A stretch of 64,000 nucleotides of DNA from Patagioenas fasciata (taxonomy: Eukaryota; Chordata; Aves; Columbiformes; Columbidae), in contig NC_092521.1 of assembly GCF_037038585.1 (NCBI RefSeq), positions 150,068,605-150,132,604 of the forward strand, read 5' to 3'. Of this stretch, positions 26,001-37,349 are shown piece by piece (position 1 is the first letter of the stretch; each line of letters opens with the position of its first letter). Both the position numbers and the translations under genes were made by a program. The notes under the pieces are model-generated. The model was not told the DNA's origin. It saw only the letters and a program-made list of their open reading frames with translations, and did not search any database.

Positions 26001-27357
26001 TAAGTTGTGAAATTTCATTAAACCGTGTGGTTAATAAAGTCCTTATTCACATTATTAGGTACTTAGTCTCTAGAAAGCTCTTTACTTTCATAGCCTATAT
26101 TTAATGCAATTTGTATTATTGTGGTTTGTGTATTTTTTCAATCAAATGTTTCTGTCATTTATGACTGTTTGTCAGTTGTGACTTCTCGTGACATTTTGTA
26201 ACTGTTGTGCTCATTAGTTCTCTTCCTTTGCTTCCTTATTAGTATGTTGTTACTTAATGACACCCTCAGAATATTTTCACAAAATTAGTTTTAAAATATA
26301 TGTTATATATTTGCATGATTGTGCCAAAACATAATAAAAATACTGCAATTACATGGCTGTCTCATAGTGCTTGATTGCCTCTTCTCAGGGCAAACACAGA
26401 TAAAAGTAGAGGCAGAAAGGATAATCTCTGCATTTCCATAGAATGGTAAGAGCACACTTGTTTAGACCATGGAGTAGGTAGGTGCCCACATTGTCCTCAT
26501 GTTCTTTAATTCCCGGGCACACAACTGAATAGAAAATAACACTGGACTTAGGAACACAGAAGGGACGTGCTCACGTACAGGTTTCCAGTGAAGGTAATTA
26601 TAAATCTTCGTAAATTTTGTAGGGGAGTGGTGATGTTAAAAGTAGAATGAGACACCTTCACACACGTGGCTTGTTTACACCTAAAAATGACCCATCAACT
26701 CTTCTGTTATGCTGGAAGTCACATTTATCTTAGTATAAACCAACAAGATCAGGACCTGTTTGTGCTATGACCTCAACAGAACTAAATTTATACTTGCAGT
26801 ACAACATTATAAGAAATCTATGGAGAAAGCAATGAGATTTGTGATAAAAAGGAATCACAGGAGAGAGTTGATAGCAGCTGCAATTCCTCTGCCTTTTGTT
26901 ACTTGACTTCGAGGCCCCAAAATTATTATATTTGCCTGTTTCCTGTTACTACTGCAGTTATGGATAGCAATTAGTTTGTATTTCAAAATAGAAAATGTTA
27001 ATTCATTTCAGAATTTGGCTTAGTATTTCTTCCAAAATAGCCCTGGCTGGCAAAACAAAATACTACAATGAATTGTTATTCTGAGAATAGCACAATTATC
27101 CGTACAGCATGGCTTTCTCCATCATCAGCCTACAGCTGATAATAGAAAGGAGACGGCTCTTTTGGCCCTCTGACAAAGCTCTGTGCTCGTGTCTTGCCAG
27201 TGGGCTCCCAACAGGTGATGCTCTGACAGGTGTTTCCCTGCTCCTCGCTCCAAGTCGTGTAACCGTTTTATCTGTTTGCTCCCAAGAATGGATGGCTTTT
27301 TCAACTTTTTTTTTTTTCCATTAATGCACTGAAAATAGATAGTGAAACAGGTGCAAG
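23008..27357. other. Intergenic DNA upstream of ARMC3, nothing recognised
   Basis: AT-rich sequence of about 4.3 kb with no supported gene. The block at about 25,850-26,350 is notably AT-rich with few repeats and could hold conserved non-coding sequence, but that cannot be judged from one genome. Confidence 0.5.
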
Positions 27358-27460
27358 AGGAAACACAACAAACAAAACCAAACAACCCCACCCAAAAAAT
27401 AAACAAAAGAAAAATTTAAAACAAACGAAAACAAAAAACAACAAATAAACAACAAACTAC
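27358..27460. repeat. A/C-rich low-complexity tract (AAAC-like)
   Basis: About 100 bp built from AAC, AAAC and AAAAC units with few G or T. It lies roughly 300 bp before the CpG island. Confidence 0.85.
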
Positions 27461-27890
27461 TGCATGAACATAGCAACTTTTAATTTTTAGGCAGACTGTA
27501 CACATTTATTAATTTTCAGAAATAGTGTTCTTTGGGTGAGAAAGTAGCCTTTTCCTTTAGTTCTGAGAAATAACTGATTTAGTTTTTCATCACTACCCCA
27601 GGCCGCCAATATTAAAGACTTAATGCTTCCTCCAAAGACGCGTTACAGCAGCGCTCTGGAGCTGGGATGAATTGTGAAGAAATGGATTAATGCACGTGTC
27701 CTGGTGAAATCACTCCGCAAGGACCCTGCAAATTCATCTTAAAGAACACCCAGGAACGCCTGGGGCAGAGGCGAGACGGCGGGAGGGCAGAGTGGCCGGT
27801 GGGCCCCGTTTGGTCCCGCTCCCTCAGGCGGGCCCGGCCCCACCTTCCCGCCCGCTGCCCCGCGCGGCGGCCAGCGCACGCGCGGCAGGC

Positions 27891-27903
27891 GTCTCCTAGC
27901 AAC
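27891..27903 (+). promoter_or_regulatory. X-box (RFX-type binding site)
   Basis: The 13-mer GTCTCCTAGCAAC fits the X-box pattern RYYNYY-N1-RRNRAC at every position. RFX-family factors (RFX2, RFX3) use this motif, often with FOXJ1, to switch on ciliary genes. It lies inside the CpG island about 140 bp before the likely exon 1 donor, where a proximal promoter element is expected. The match is seen directly; binding is inferred from the fit between motif, position and the known ciliary and testis expression of ARMC3. Confidence 0.65.
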
Positions 27904-27904
27904 C

Positions 27905-28034
27905 GGCGACACAGCGGCCGGGCCACGGCTGCGTGGTGGCCGCCGGACGGTGCGTCCTGTCTCGGCCCCTGCCCGGCCCGGCCCGTCCCGTCCCGTCCCG
28001 TCCCGTCTCGTCTCGTCCTGCCCCGCCGCGGCGG
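27905..28034 (+). other. ARMC3: ARMC3 exon 1, non-coding 5' UTR (3' end supported, 5' end unknown)
   Basis: The ARMC3 start codon lies one base into an exon at 37,301, so at least one upstream untranslated exon is needed. The best candidate ends at the consensus donor GG|GTGAGT at 28,034/28,035 in the CpG island. An alternative donor is GTAAGC at 28,080. The left boundary given here is only a guess placed just after the X-box. Joining this exon to exon 2 puts a G at -3 and a G at +4 around the ATG, a good Kozak context. Confidence 0.5.
27972..28020. repeat. CCCGT/CTCGT pentamer run in the CpG island
   Basis: GGCCC units, then tandem GTCCC repeats passing into GTCTC and GTCCT. On the minus strand this gives seven GGG runs separated by two bases each. 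It lies in the probable 5' UTR exon of ARMC3. Confidence 0.93.
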
Positions 28035-31000
28035 GTGAGTGCAGGCCCCTCCCGGCCCAGCTCTCCAGCGCGGCCGGCGGTAAGCCGGGAATGGGCAAGG
28101 TGAAACGGGCGCTGGGTCAAGGAGCCCGTGGCGGAGAGCCAGCGGCGGCGGCTGAGGGGAGGTGGGTGAAGGGCGCAGGTACCTCGAGAGCGGAGGGCCT
28201 GGGCGCTGCCAGCGCCAAGTAAGCAGAAATGATCCGGTTTCTGTAGCTGGCCAGTCACCGATTACAGCCCTAACGCCACGAAGGCGAGGGGGCGGCGGTG
28301 TCGGGCGGGAGGCGGCCGGTAGAGGCTGGTTCGAGCCTCGCCCCGGGCGGCTTGCCCCCTTTGTGCTTTCAGACTTTCGGGAGTCAAAGTTAAGAAACAG
28401 TCATTATTTTTCGTTATAATTACTATCTTTAAAGGCATACATTGAAGTTTTCCCCAACCACAACAATTTACTGTCTGCTTGATAACGGCATCTACACCTT
28501 TAAGAAAAGCAGTGACAATTTTCAAGTTTTATAATAAAATTGTAAGATTTAATGACACCTGAGGTATGTCAGAGTGAACATAAATAACATTTAAAATCCT
28601 GCACTTAGGGGCTCCTGACGCAGTTTCCTACTAGAAACTGGGAGCTTAGGCATTGCTGTCTGCAAAGCCGGGGAAAGACATGGATGGGCTAGTTCGGCAG
28701 AGGAGAACTATGACCAGTATTCTTAGATGTGAACTGGAAACCAAGAAACTGCAGTAGACCTGCCCAAAGGACACTTATATGGTAGAGAAAAGGCATTTTA
28801 ATTAAAAATTTGGATAGGCAATATGAACAAAGAAAGAACAGTGCACTACAGATATATAGAATTTATGTGTGACAGTAACATGAAGGTATGAGACTTAAAA
28901 TTGTATAGATAATAGATGAGAGGGGGAGGAAAAAAAAGAAAGAATAAAATTTTAAATACAGAAGTTTTATCCTGATGAACACTAGCAGGTGACTAGGCTA
29001 TTAGGTAGGAAACCTCACCCACTTTAATGATGTTTTAAAGGCTTTGGGGTGTCTGCAGACAGGAATTTCAAAACCAAGTACAGATTTGCTGGCAGAGGAG
29101 CGTCATCTGTAGAGCAGAACTCTTCAATAATCTTATTGCTAACCTGAGATTTTCTATATATGGTAGTCTGATATTGTATTATCTTAACCTATGCAAGATA
29201 AATACATCTGCTTTCTGTTGTGAGCAAGCTCACTTTCTCACCTTTATTGCTGGAAGCAACACTTCTTTTTTTTTACTATTATATTTCCTTTATTTTTTGT
29301 GATTTTTATCACACTGCCAGATTTTGATAGTCGAATATTCTACTCACACGATTAATGCCAAGATGGGTTCGTATGTCCTATAGTTCCTGCTTTTGTTTTC
29401 AAACAACCTGCTACCTGTATTTTTGTCTTAAATTGTAACAGAAGTTGGGGGATGGGGGATGTTTGTTTGTTTCCTGCTTGTGTGTTTTACTGTTAATGTA
29501 TGAAAGCCTTGTAAATGAGCAGTTAAAATTAGATGGTAGGGCTACCCTTGCAGTTTGACATAACCATAAAAGTCGTGAACGTGATAGTAACACAGCTGAG
29601 GTATTTCTGATGTCGACAAGGAAATGTGAGTACAATTTTGTACAAGACAGGAAAGGCTTCATCTGGGATGCCGTGTTCAGCTGATGTCATCCATGTTTTT
29701 AAGAGGTTGACTTTAAAAAGGCTTATAAGGATGATGTGGGGAATGAAGAATCATTTTTTGGAGGAAATTAGAAGAGTTCTTTAACATAACAAATGAAAAC
29801 AGAGTGGGGATATGTTTGTTATCTTCAAATACATTCTGATTCTATATAGTGTATATATATACTACATAGTACATGTGGAATATAGTGTATATATTGTATA
29901 AATATTTAGTACAAATAATATATTTTTTTTATATGGCAGCAAAGAAAGTAATCCACAAATGTTTGAACATGACATGAATAAAGAAAACTGGTTGTCAGTA
30001 AATGTAGACTAAAAGGTCCCTGGCTGTCTGAGTGGTTGGCTCGTAGAACAGCTCTTTAATAAGAGAAATAGAAACAGAATACCTAACGTTTTTTAAGATA
30101 CAACATGGAAGGTATCTGGTGGGATTAGCGTGGTGCCATGGCTGTGATGGGGGAGGGGAATAAATCTGATGATTCCAAGTATCTGTTTTACCCGATGTCC
30201 CTGTGACACTGGCAGGAGGAGGCATTCATTTCAAAACATGTAGATTGGCACAGCTGGCCAAAATCTTAGGAGTGTCTTTAACTTTTTACTGGTCTTCAAA
30301 ATGTTTTTCTTCCTAAGGCAGACCATATTTTACTTCTGTATGAAAAGTGTCCTGCTATTATTGCTCAGACCGTGGTTTCATAACTGCTCTCTCTCATTTG
30401 TTTTAGATTAAGTCAATTTTACTTTAGTCTCTCTCTCATGGGATGAGGGATTTCACTGTGCATCTCAGTGAGACATTTAAAGTCACACACATAATTTCTA
30501 AAAATCTCCTTCATTCAGGCTGTCACAGCTTGGATTCTCCAAGAGTAGGTTCTAGGTCTGATGTTAATATAATTATAGGTCTGATGTTATTATAATTTGG
30601 AAATGAGCAACAACATAGAGAAATCAAAATTTTCTGGTGAGACAAAATAATTTATCTTAAGACTAAAGAAAACTGCTAGAAACTGGTGGCACTGTGACAG
30701 ATAAAATTCATTGTTGATGAGGGCAATGTCATTTACACTGTCAGGAGTATTTGGAACAATATACTATTGAGCAGTGAACCTAAATTAATTGTGATCAACT
30801 TGGAAAATTACCTGTTTACCATATGTGGATAGCTTAGTGAAAATCTCCATTGAGAAAATGTAGTAAAAATTAATACCCAAGAAGTTATAATGTCACTGGA
30901 ATAAATCAGTAGTGTTGTAGAATTGATTATGGTATTTCATGTTAGGTTCATCATACCTGAGAAAGATTTAATGGTCACAGAGGGACTTGGAAACAAGAAA

Positions 31001-33196
31001 CATATATATCTGGAAATGTTGTATGGAAAAAAATAATTAAGGCAGCTTAGAAAGGTTATAAATCACAATGTACAGGGAATTTTAAAGTAAAGTAGAAAAG
31101 ATCAAGTCAGAGCATCTTTTAACTTAAGTTGTGATACAAGAACAAGGGGATGTTGTGTTGAATTTAATAACACATTTAAACTGTTTGCATACTTTTTATA
31201 TCTAAGAAGTAGTTCCTTATAGAATACACTTGACAATTGTATCTGTGCTATAGCATGTCAGACTAAGAATGAAGAGTAAAAGGATTAAGCATTTTTGTGG
31301 ACAGTAAAACTAGCTAGTATTGTTAGGAAGAACATAAAAACTTCAGGAGATCTAAACCTTCATACTTTAGGGAAATAAAAAATCTGTAACAGATGGAGGA
31401 AATCTGACTTTTGGGATAGGTTTCATGCATTATCAGAAGCATTTGGCTCTTACTGCTCCGGAGGCAGGACACTGACCTGCTGTGGAAGACCGTTCTTACT
31501 CATTGAAGGAGGTTTTTTGTGTTGAGGACTCTTAGTTATTCTGTGGTTTGGAAAGAATGCTATCATGTTCTTTAATCCCCATTACTTCTTTTTTTTTTTG
31601 ACATTCATACATCATCTTTTACACTGTACAAATTGGAAAATACATTCTATCTCTACAGCTTAGGATCTTAACACAACTGAAATGCTCCTGACTTAGTACA
31701 TTTCTTACTAGGTGTACCAAGCTGTTCAGCTCCAGAAAACAGCGAAGTATGGTCCTTGGGCAGTATGAAAAAAGGCACTGCTATCAATCAGAAGCTGTAC
31801 ATGAGTCAAAATTTTATTGCAAATCATATATGTTTTCATAGTATCGGATTATAGAATCAAATACCCGAGCATCTTGGCTTTTGTTAAAAATCTAAGCATT
31901 TACCTTTGGGCTTTTGAAAGTGGCACTCAGCTGAATGTTAATGTGACATCAGAATTCAAATTAAAAGTATTGATGTATCTTAAAAGTTCTGACATTTTAA
32001 ATATTTATAATATTTTTAGCTCACCTGAAATCCCCACCTTTTCTCTCTCATAGTTGTTTCCTCACCCTGGCCTCTGACTACAAACTCGTTTTGGTTTTAA
32101 GGGTTTGTCTGCAGAATACTCTACTCTGCATCTCAGTATTTTTTTAAATTATTCTTTTTGTTTGTGTGTATATAATTTTAAAACTAATAGATCATTTGAA
32201 AGAATTAAATCTTTGAATGAACTCTCAGAATGATCAGAGTATAGTCTTTTTTTTTTCCTTCAATGGGAGGAACTTTGTCCCACTGAATCAAAATATAAAA
32301 TACTATCTTGTATCTAGGAAGAGATTCTAGTTAAGTTTGGTTAGTTAATGTCTGTAACACAGTATCTAATTCTGGACTTAATCCTGATCATTTTTTTGCC
32401 TAATATACACATGGGCATGGATAAAATAGTGAGCAGATTCAAAGGTCTTGATTTAATTGGTGTCTCATACAATGTATTATTTTCATAAAGCATATATCTC
32501 TAGGAACTGGTATCTCTTTTTAACTCTCTTCTTCTATGAAGCCATTTTTTGTAATGATGCTTGCACTATCATTACAACACTGGGCAGGGGGAGTCTGTTG
32601 ACCTATACTTAAGGAGAAGTACAGAAAAAAGCCGAAAGAAGGATCTGGGAGAAAGAAAGGAGTTTCAAGATTATTCCACATGGTTCTCTTAATTATGGCA
32701 AAGCTACCTGAGAATGATGATGATATTTAAGCTGGCATACAGAGAATTTACTAGTTTATGGACTCAAGAAAGGAGTGAGATTGTCTGCTAATGCTATCAT
32801 TATAATTTTAGTGTATTCCTTTTGATTGCATGGGAAGGCAGCAGAACTAGAGTGTCCATGCAGAAATCAGTTGAAATAATCAATGAAGACGACCAATTTA
32901 TAGGCAATTTCCACTGTTATTGTAGAAAAAAAATTCTGTAATACAAGAAGAAACAGCAAGACTTCACTTAAACTAGCTGGACTAAATTGAGATTACATGA
33001 TTATCAATTAGAAGACAAAAAGAATCTCACTTGTGCATCATTTTTGGGAAGAATCTGAAAATCATGGCCAGGTTGTAGTAACACAACTTCAGACTGTCTT
33101 AAAGGACGGAACAATTAATTCGCAAAGTGGATCATGTAATAAATAACTGGTTAGAAGCTATTCTGAAATTCTTCTCTTTGCACTGCTTTTCCATAG

Positions 33197-33240
33197 GAGT
33201 AATTGCTCTCAGAAGAGACCTTTGATTCATTGACTAAGAG
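33197..33240 (+). other. Candidate alternative 5' UTR exon of ARMC3
   Basis: A 44-base segment lies between a good acceptor (TTTGCACTGCTTTTCCATAG) and a perfect consensus donor (AAGAG|GTAAGT). It contains no ATG, as suits an untranslated exon upstream of exon 2. It is only splice-signal evidence; chance pairs of this kind are common in introns. Confidence 0.28.
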
Positions 33241-33737
33241 GTAAGTTCCACAGCTGGCTGTGCCTTTGACTTGTTCCAGTTCTTTGTTGCATGTCTCACA
33301 AACATTCAGTATGTGCAGGATCTTAGGTTGTTATGTCCATTATTTAAGGTTTTAGAAACAGAAGATGCAAATGGAACAAGTAATGTTTTGTAAATGCGTT
33401 GCCTGACTTAAATACACAAAATATTGCGGACTTTAAGCGTATGCAACTGGACTCATAGTATACATACACACTCTATACTGTAAAGGAAGTGTTTATAAGA
33501 TTTCAGAATTTTGAACAGAAAAAACACCAGAAGACTTTCCTCATATTTCAAAGTCTGATTTATAGACCCTTTTTTTTTTTTTTGATAAAGCTCACTTTCT
33601 ATCCATCATCTCATCATTAAAAAAAAAAAAGTAAGTATAGTGACTAGAGGTAAGTGGATATCTCAGATTTGCAATCTAAGAAACTATTCACACTGAGCAG
33701 AGAGGTTCCTAGAGAATAAAATGAAGTACAGGGACAA

Positions 33738-34350
33738 TGGCCACAAACCTTTCCGTGAAGAAATCTTTCCTAATATCTGATCTGAACCTTCTCTGATGCA
33801 ACTTGAGGCCATTTCCTCTCGTTCTGTCATTTGCTACTTGGGAGAAGAGACCAACAGTCTCCATGCTACAACCTCCTTTCAGGTAGCTGTGGACAGCAAT
33901 AAGGTCTCCCCTCAGCCTCCTTTTCTCCAGGATAAACAGCCCCAGTTCCCCAGACCCCTCACCAGCTTCGTTGCCCTTCTCTGAACTCTCTCCAGTGCCT
34001 CAATGCCCAGGTCCTTTTCCTCCAGACAGCTTTCCAGCCACTCTTCCCTGAGCCTGTAGCGCTGCCTGGGGTTGTTGTGACCCAAGTGCAGGACCCGGCA
34101 CTTGGCCTTGTTGAACCTCATACAGTTGGCCTCAGTTCAGCGATCCAGACGGTCCAGATCCCTCAGTAGAGCCTTCCTACCCTCCAGCAGATCAACACTC
34201 CCACCCAGCTTGGTGTCATCTGCAAATTTACTGAGGGTGCACTCGATCTCCTTGTCCAGATCATTGATAAAAATATTAAACAGAACTGGCCTCAATACTG
34301 AGCCCTGGGGAACACCACTCATGACCAGCTGCCAACCTGTCCAGGCCATG
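33738..34350 (-). mobile_element. CR1 LINE copy 2, lacking its 3' end and internally deleted
   Basis: The minus strand shows reverse transcriptase blocks SGVPQGSVL and FADDTKLGG (the FADD catalytic motif at 34,215-34,226), then [18 protein letters not shown] and LEEKDLG. After that it jumps directly to [16 protein letters not shown]; the roughly 70 residues normally between these blocks are missing. The left side stops inside CR1 sequence without the usual 3' tail. Dead copy. Confidence 0.92.
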
Positions 34351-35439
34351 AGCAGCCAATTTCTCCAGAAATTAATTAATTATTCTCATTAATTACACTT
34401 AATTTCTAGTGAATAGAGTTTTAGATTTTAAAATTAATTTTTCAGTTAATGTAGACCCAACATTTAATCACATTTAAAAATCTAAATCCTGTTACATTTT
34501 TTTTCTGAATTTTAAATATATTCAATAGTAATTTGAGAATCAAAGATATGTGTACTGTAAACCTACTGAGGAAAAGATAACATGCAGTTATCATGGAAAG
34601 AAAGATTTGAATAAGAAGTTCTTTTATGGGTCAGTAGCCTTTCAATACCTGTACACATTGATTGTCTGCGATAATTAAAATTCAATGCAGAAGACCCATT
34701 TTTAATTATCAGTAAGCCAAAGAATTCCACGTGCCTCGTTGCCTCAAGTCAGAGAATGACCGCTGAATACAGAGAGCTTTATGGGAACAAAGCTAACAAC
34801 ATTTGATGGCAGAATGCATTGAAATCCAGAATAGTAACTGCAACAAAGAAACAGACTGAGGGACATAATCCACAATAAAGTAATTGTCCTCTTTGTCCTC
34901 ATACGGCTTTTTTAGTATTACCAAGGAACCAAATCTTTCTGAACATGTAGAAAAACCTATTAGTTTCTTGAAAATATTCTCGGAAGTTGGATGTATTTAT
35001 ATAGTGTGAAGAAATATAGACAGTTAAAGGCTTCAGTTACGGTCTTGGAATATGTATAACTATTTGAACCTATGAACATTAATTGTACAACATTATAGAT
35101 ACTTTTACATCTATTAACTTTGAAAATTGTTTAGTTGAAACCTAATTAAACTCATTCAGAATTAAAATGACTTTTTATGACTTTAGCTTAATTTGTATCT
35201 GAAATGAATCAAACTGAACTGAATAATTCTAAATAAGTGTCCGTATCTCCCTACCAGGATTCGACACAATTTAAATAACCCAGATTTCGTGAATGTCCTT
35301 GTAAAACTGATTCTTGTAGGTGAGCGTGATGCTTATTTTCTACAGTGACTGCAAAAATCAGAAAGTAGCATGTCCATCAGTTTTGTTGAATATATTCTCT
35401 GTAATTTGTCCTTATGCTTGTTTTTTATACAAGTTAACT

Positions 35440-35958
35440 TCATAGAATCATAGAATGATTTGGGTTGGAAGAGATCGTAGAGATCCCAAGCCCCCTGCCA
35501 TGGACACGGACACCTTCCACTAGACCAGGTTGCTCAAAGCGCCATCCAGCCTGACCTTGAACACTCTCAGGGATGAGGCATCCACAGCTTCTCTGGGCAG
35601 CCTGTTCCAGGGCTTCACCACCCTCATGGTGAAGACTTTCTTCCTTATATCTAATCTAAATCTACCCTCTTTCAGTTTAAAGCCATTATTCCTTGATTCA
35701 CTCCGACAAGTCCATGTCCCTCTTATACTGGGGGCCTCAGAGCAGGACACAGTTTTGCAGGTGGGGTCTCACAAGAGCAGAGGGGCAGAATCACCTCCCT
35801 CAACCTGCTGGTTCTGCTTCTTTTGATGCAGCCCGGGATACGGTTGGCTTTCTGGGCTGCAAGCACACATTGCTGCAAGGTCATGTTGAGATTCTCATCA
35901 ACCAACACCCTCAAGTCCTCGTTGCTACTCTCAATCCATTCTCTGCCCAGCCTGTATT
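35440..35958 (-). mobile_element. CR1 LINE copy 3, internally deleted
   Basis: The left side has the CR1 3' end on the complement (CATAGAATCATAGAATGATT). The sequence closely parallels copy 1 at 4,659-5,343, but the part corresponding to about 4,913-5,099 of that copy is absent; the join lies near 35,696. The minus strand retains PGCIKRSRTSRLREVILPL of the reverse transcriptase. Confidence 0.92.
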
Positions 35959-36002
35959 TGTCCTTTAGCCAGAGCTGCACTTTTTAAAACACTGAATTCT
36001 AG

Positions 36003-36041
36003 TGTGTATGTATGTGTTTGTATGTGTGTATGTATATATGC
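36003..36041. repeat. (GTAT)n-like short tandem repeat
   Basis: Irregular GTGTATGTATGTGTTTGTAT units just to the right of CR1 copy 3. Confidence 0.8.
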
Positions 36042-37300
36042 ACAAGGCTAAAGCAGGCTAGGGCTGAAGAATCTTTGATGGTATGGGTTATCCTCTCAAA
36101 ACTATGATTAGTGATCTGCCTATGAGGTTTTATATTTCAAATCCGTCTTTAGGATGTTCTTGTTTCACTAATGCCCTGTTACAATTTATTTGAAATACCA
36201 GCAGAGGAACAATACCTGGAAAAAATCAGAGGATTCCAGAAGAGCTCCACATTTTTGTTGAACACAACAAACAATAGCCTTGACTTTTGTAACCAACCAG
36301 ACTTCAGCTCCTATTGCACTAGAAAATAATCTCTTACACCACAGGGAGGCTCTCAGGATAGTCCTGTTTGAGGGTGAATGTGTGGTTTCCCTTCAAGAAC
36401 TATCCAAGAAGTTACTAAGGGGCACTAACAGTGCACATTTCACTTTCACGCAGTGTTAAAACAAACCTAAGTTGGGCAGAACTTGAGTTATGTTCTATGC
36501 ATAGCTAATGCTAGTGGGTCATGTGGCACTTTACTTTTGCCTGTAGCTTAACTGGAAGGTTCTGCTGAAGTTTTGCGAGGCGTGTGAAATTAGGTCTTAC
36601 ATCCACTTGCTTTAGAAGCTGCTGTTAGATGCAGCTGTGAAGGTCTTCCTGGTTCACATGCACATGTGCTAATAGGAAAAAAGTAGAAGACAAGCCAAAC
36701 TTGGTGTAAATAGATGTAACTTTTTTAAGTCAGTGAAATTTGTACTGTGCAGACCTGTTTCTTAATAACTGCAGGTCTGAATTTGTCTTCTGTGAAATAT
36801 GAACAGAGAATTCTAATTGAATTTGAGCCACATTTTTAAGGTAGAACTTATTTGTACATTCTGCAGTTGTATAGAATGTTTGCCAACATAGAATGTATAG
36901 ACAAACATGGGGAAATACCCTACTGGGACCTTCAAGTTTATGTGTGATTTATGTATGATGTATAGATGTAGATAAAACAAGCTTACAGAAAAGCATGTCC
37001 TATGTATTTGTACCAGATTACAACTTGAGGCTGTAATGTCTCAGATCTTTCTTTTTAGTTATGTATTTTGTTGACAGACATATTTTACCAAATTTGTTTC
37101 AGTGTTAGAAAGTTTGTTGTATTTATAAGGGACAACATTCTGCATAGAGTTACTATGTCAAAGAAATCTTTAAATTGATTAGGTGGGTCAAATGAATGAG
37201 AAAGTCTGTCTTAAAAGGTTTCCTAAGTCACTGGTAGACTAATTGCTAAAACACAGAAAGGAGTTTGTTTGTCTGCTTTTATTTTTGTTTTTGTTTTTAG

Positions 37301-37349
37301 AATGGGTAAAAAAGTGAAGAAGGAAGTAGAGCCTCCACCCAAGGATGTG
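37301..37349 (+). CDS. ARMC3: ARMC3 exon 2 (start codon, residues 1-16)
   Basis: The acceptor is TTTGTTTTTAG; the exon then gives one untranslated base and ATG at 37,302, encoding MGKKVKKEVEPPPKDV. It ends on a codon boundary before a consensus donor GTAAGT. The lysine-rich, proline-containing N-terminus comes before the first armadillo repeat and is nearly identical to the mammalian protein start. The exon is far too short to be found by ORF length; it is identified by homology and by flanking splice sites. Confidence 0.93.

Larger units (their letters stand above)
27760..28360 (+). promoter_or_regulatory. ARMC3: CpG island, likely ARMC3 promoter
   Basis: A sharply GC- and CpG-rich block of about 600 bp sits in otherwise AT-rich DNA, roughly 9 kb upstream of the ARMC3 start codon and on no other recognisable gene. 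No TATA box is evident, as is usual for CpG-island promoters. It contains an X-box-like site, a CCCGT pentamer run and good splice donors at 28,035 (GTGAGT) and 28,080 (GTAAGC). The transcription start cannot be fixed from sequence. The island could also fire in the minus direction, but I see no minus-strand gene next to it. Confidence 0.75.
28035..37300 (+). other. ARMC3: ARMC3 intron 1
   Basis: It runs from the probable exon 1 donor to the exon 2 acceptor, about 9.3 kb if exon 1 is right. It contains two antisense CR1 fragments, AT-rich tracts (about 29,850-29,930), a GTAT-rich tract near 36,003-36,040 and a candidate small exon at 33,197-33,240. No coding sequence is supported in it. Confidence 0.6.

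Noticed and set aside
27739-28258. Several overlapping arginine/proline/glycine-rich frames in the CpG island on both strands
   Set aside because: Stop codons are rare in GC-rich DNA, so long frames are expected in all six frames. None has a recognisable domain, and the region fits a promoter with a non-coding exon.
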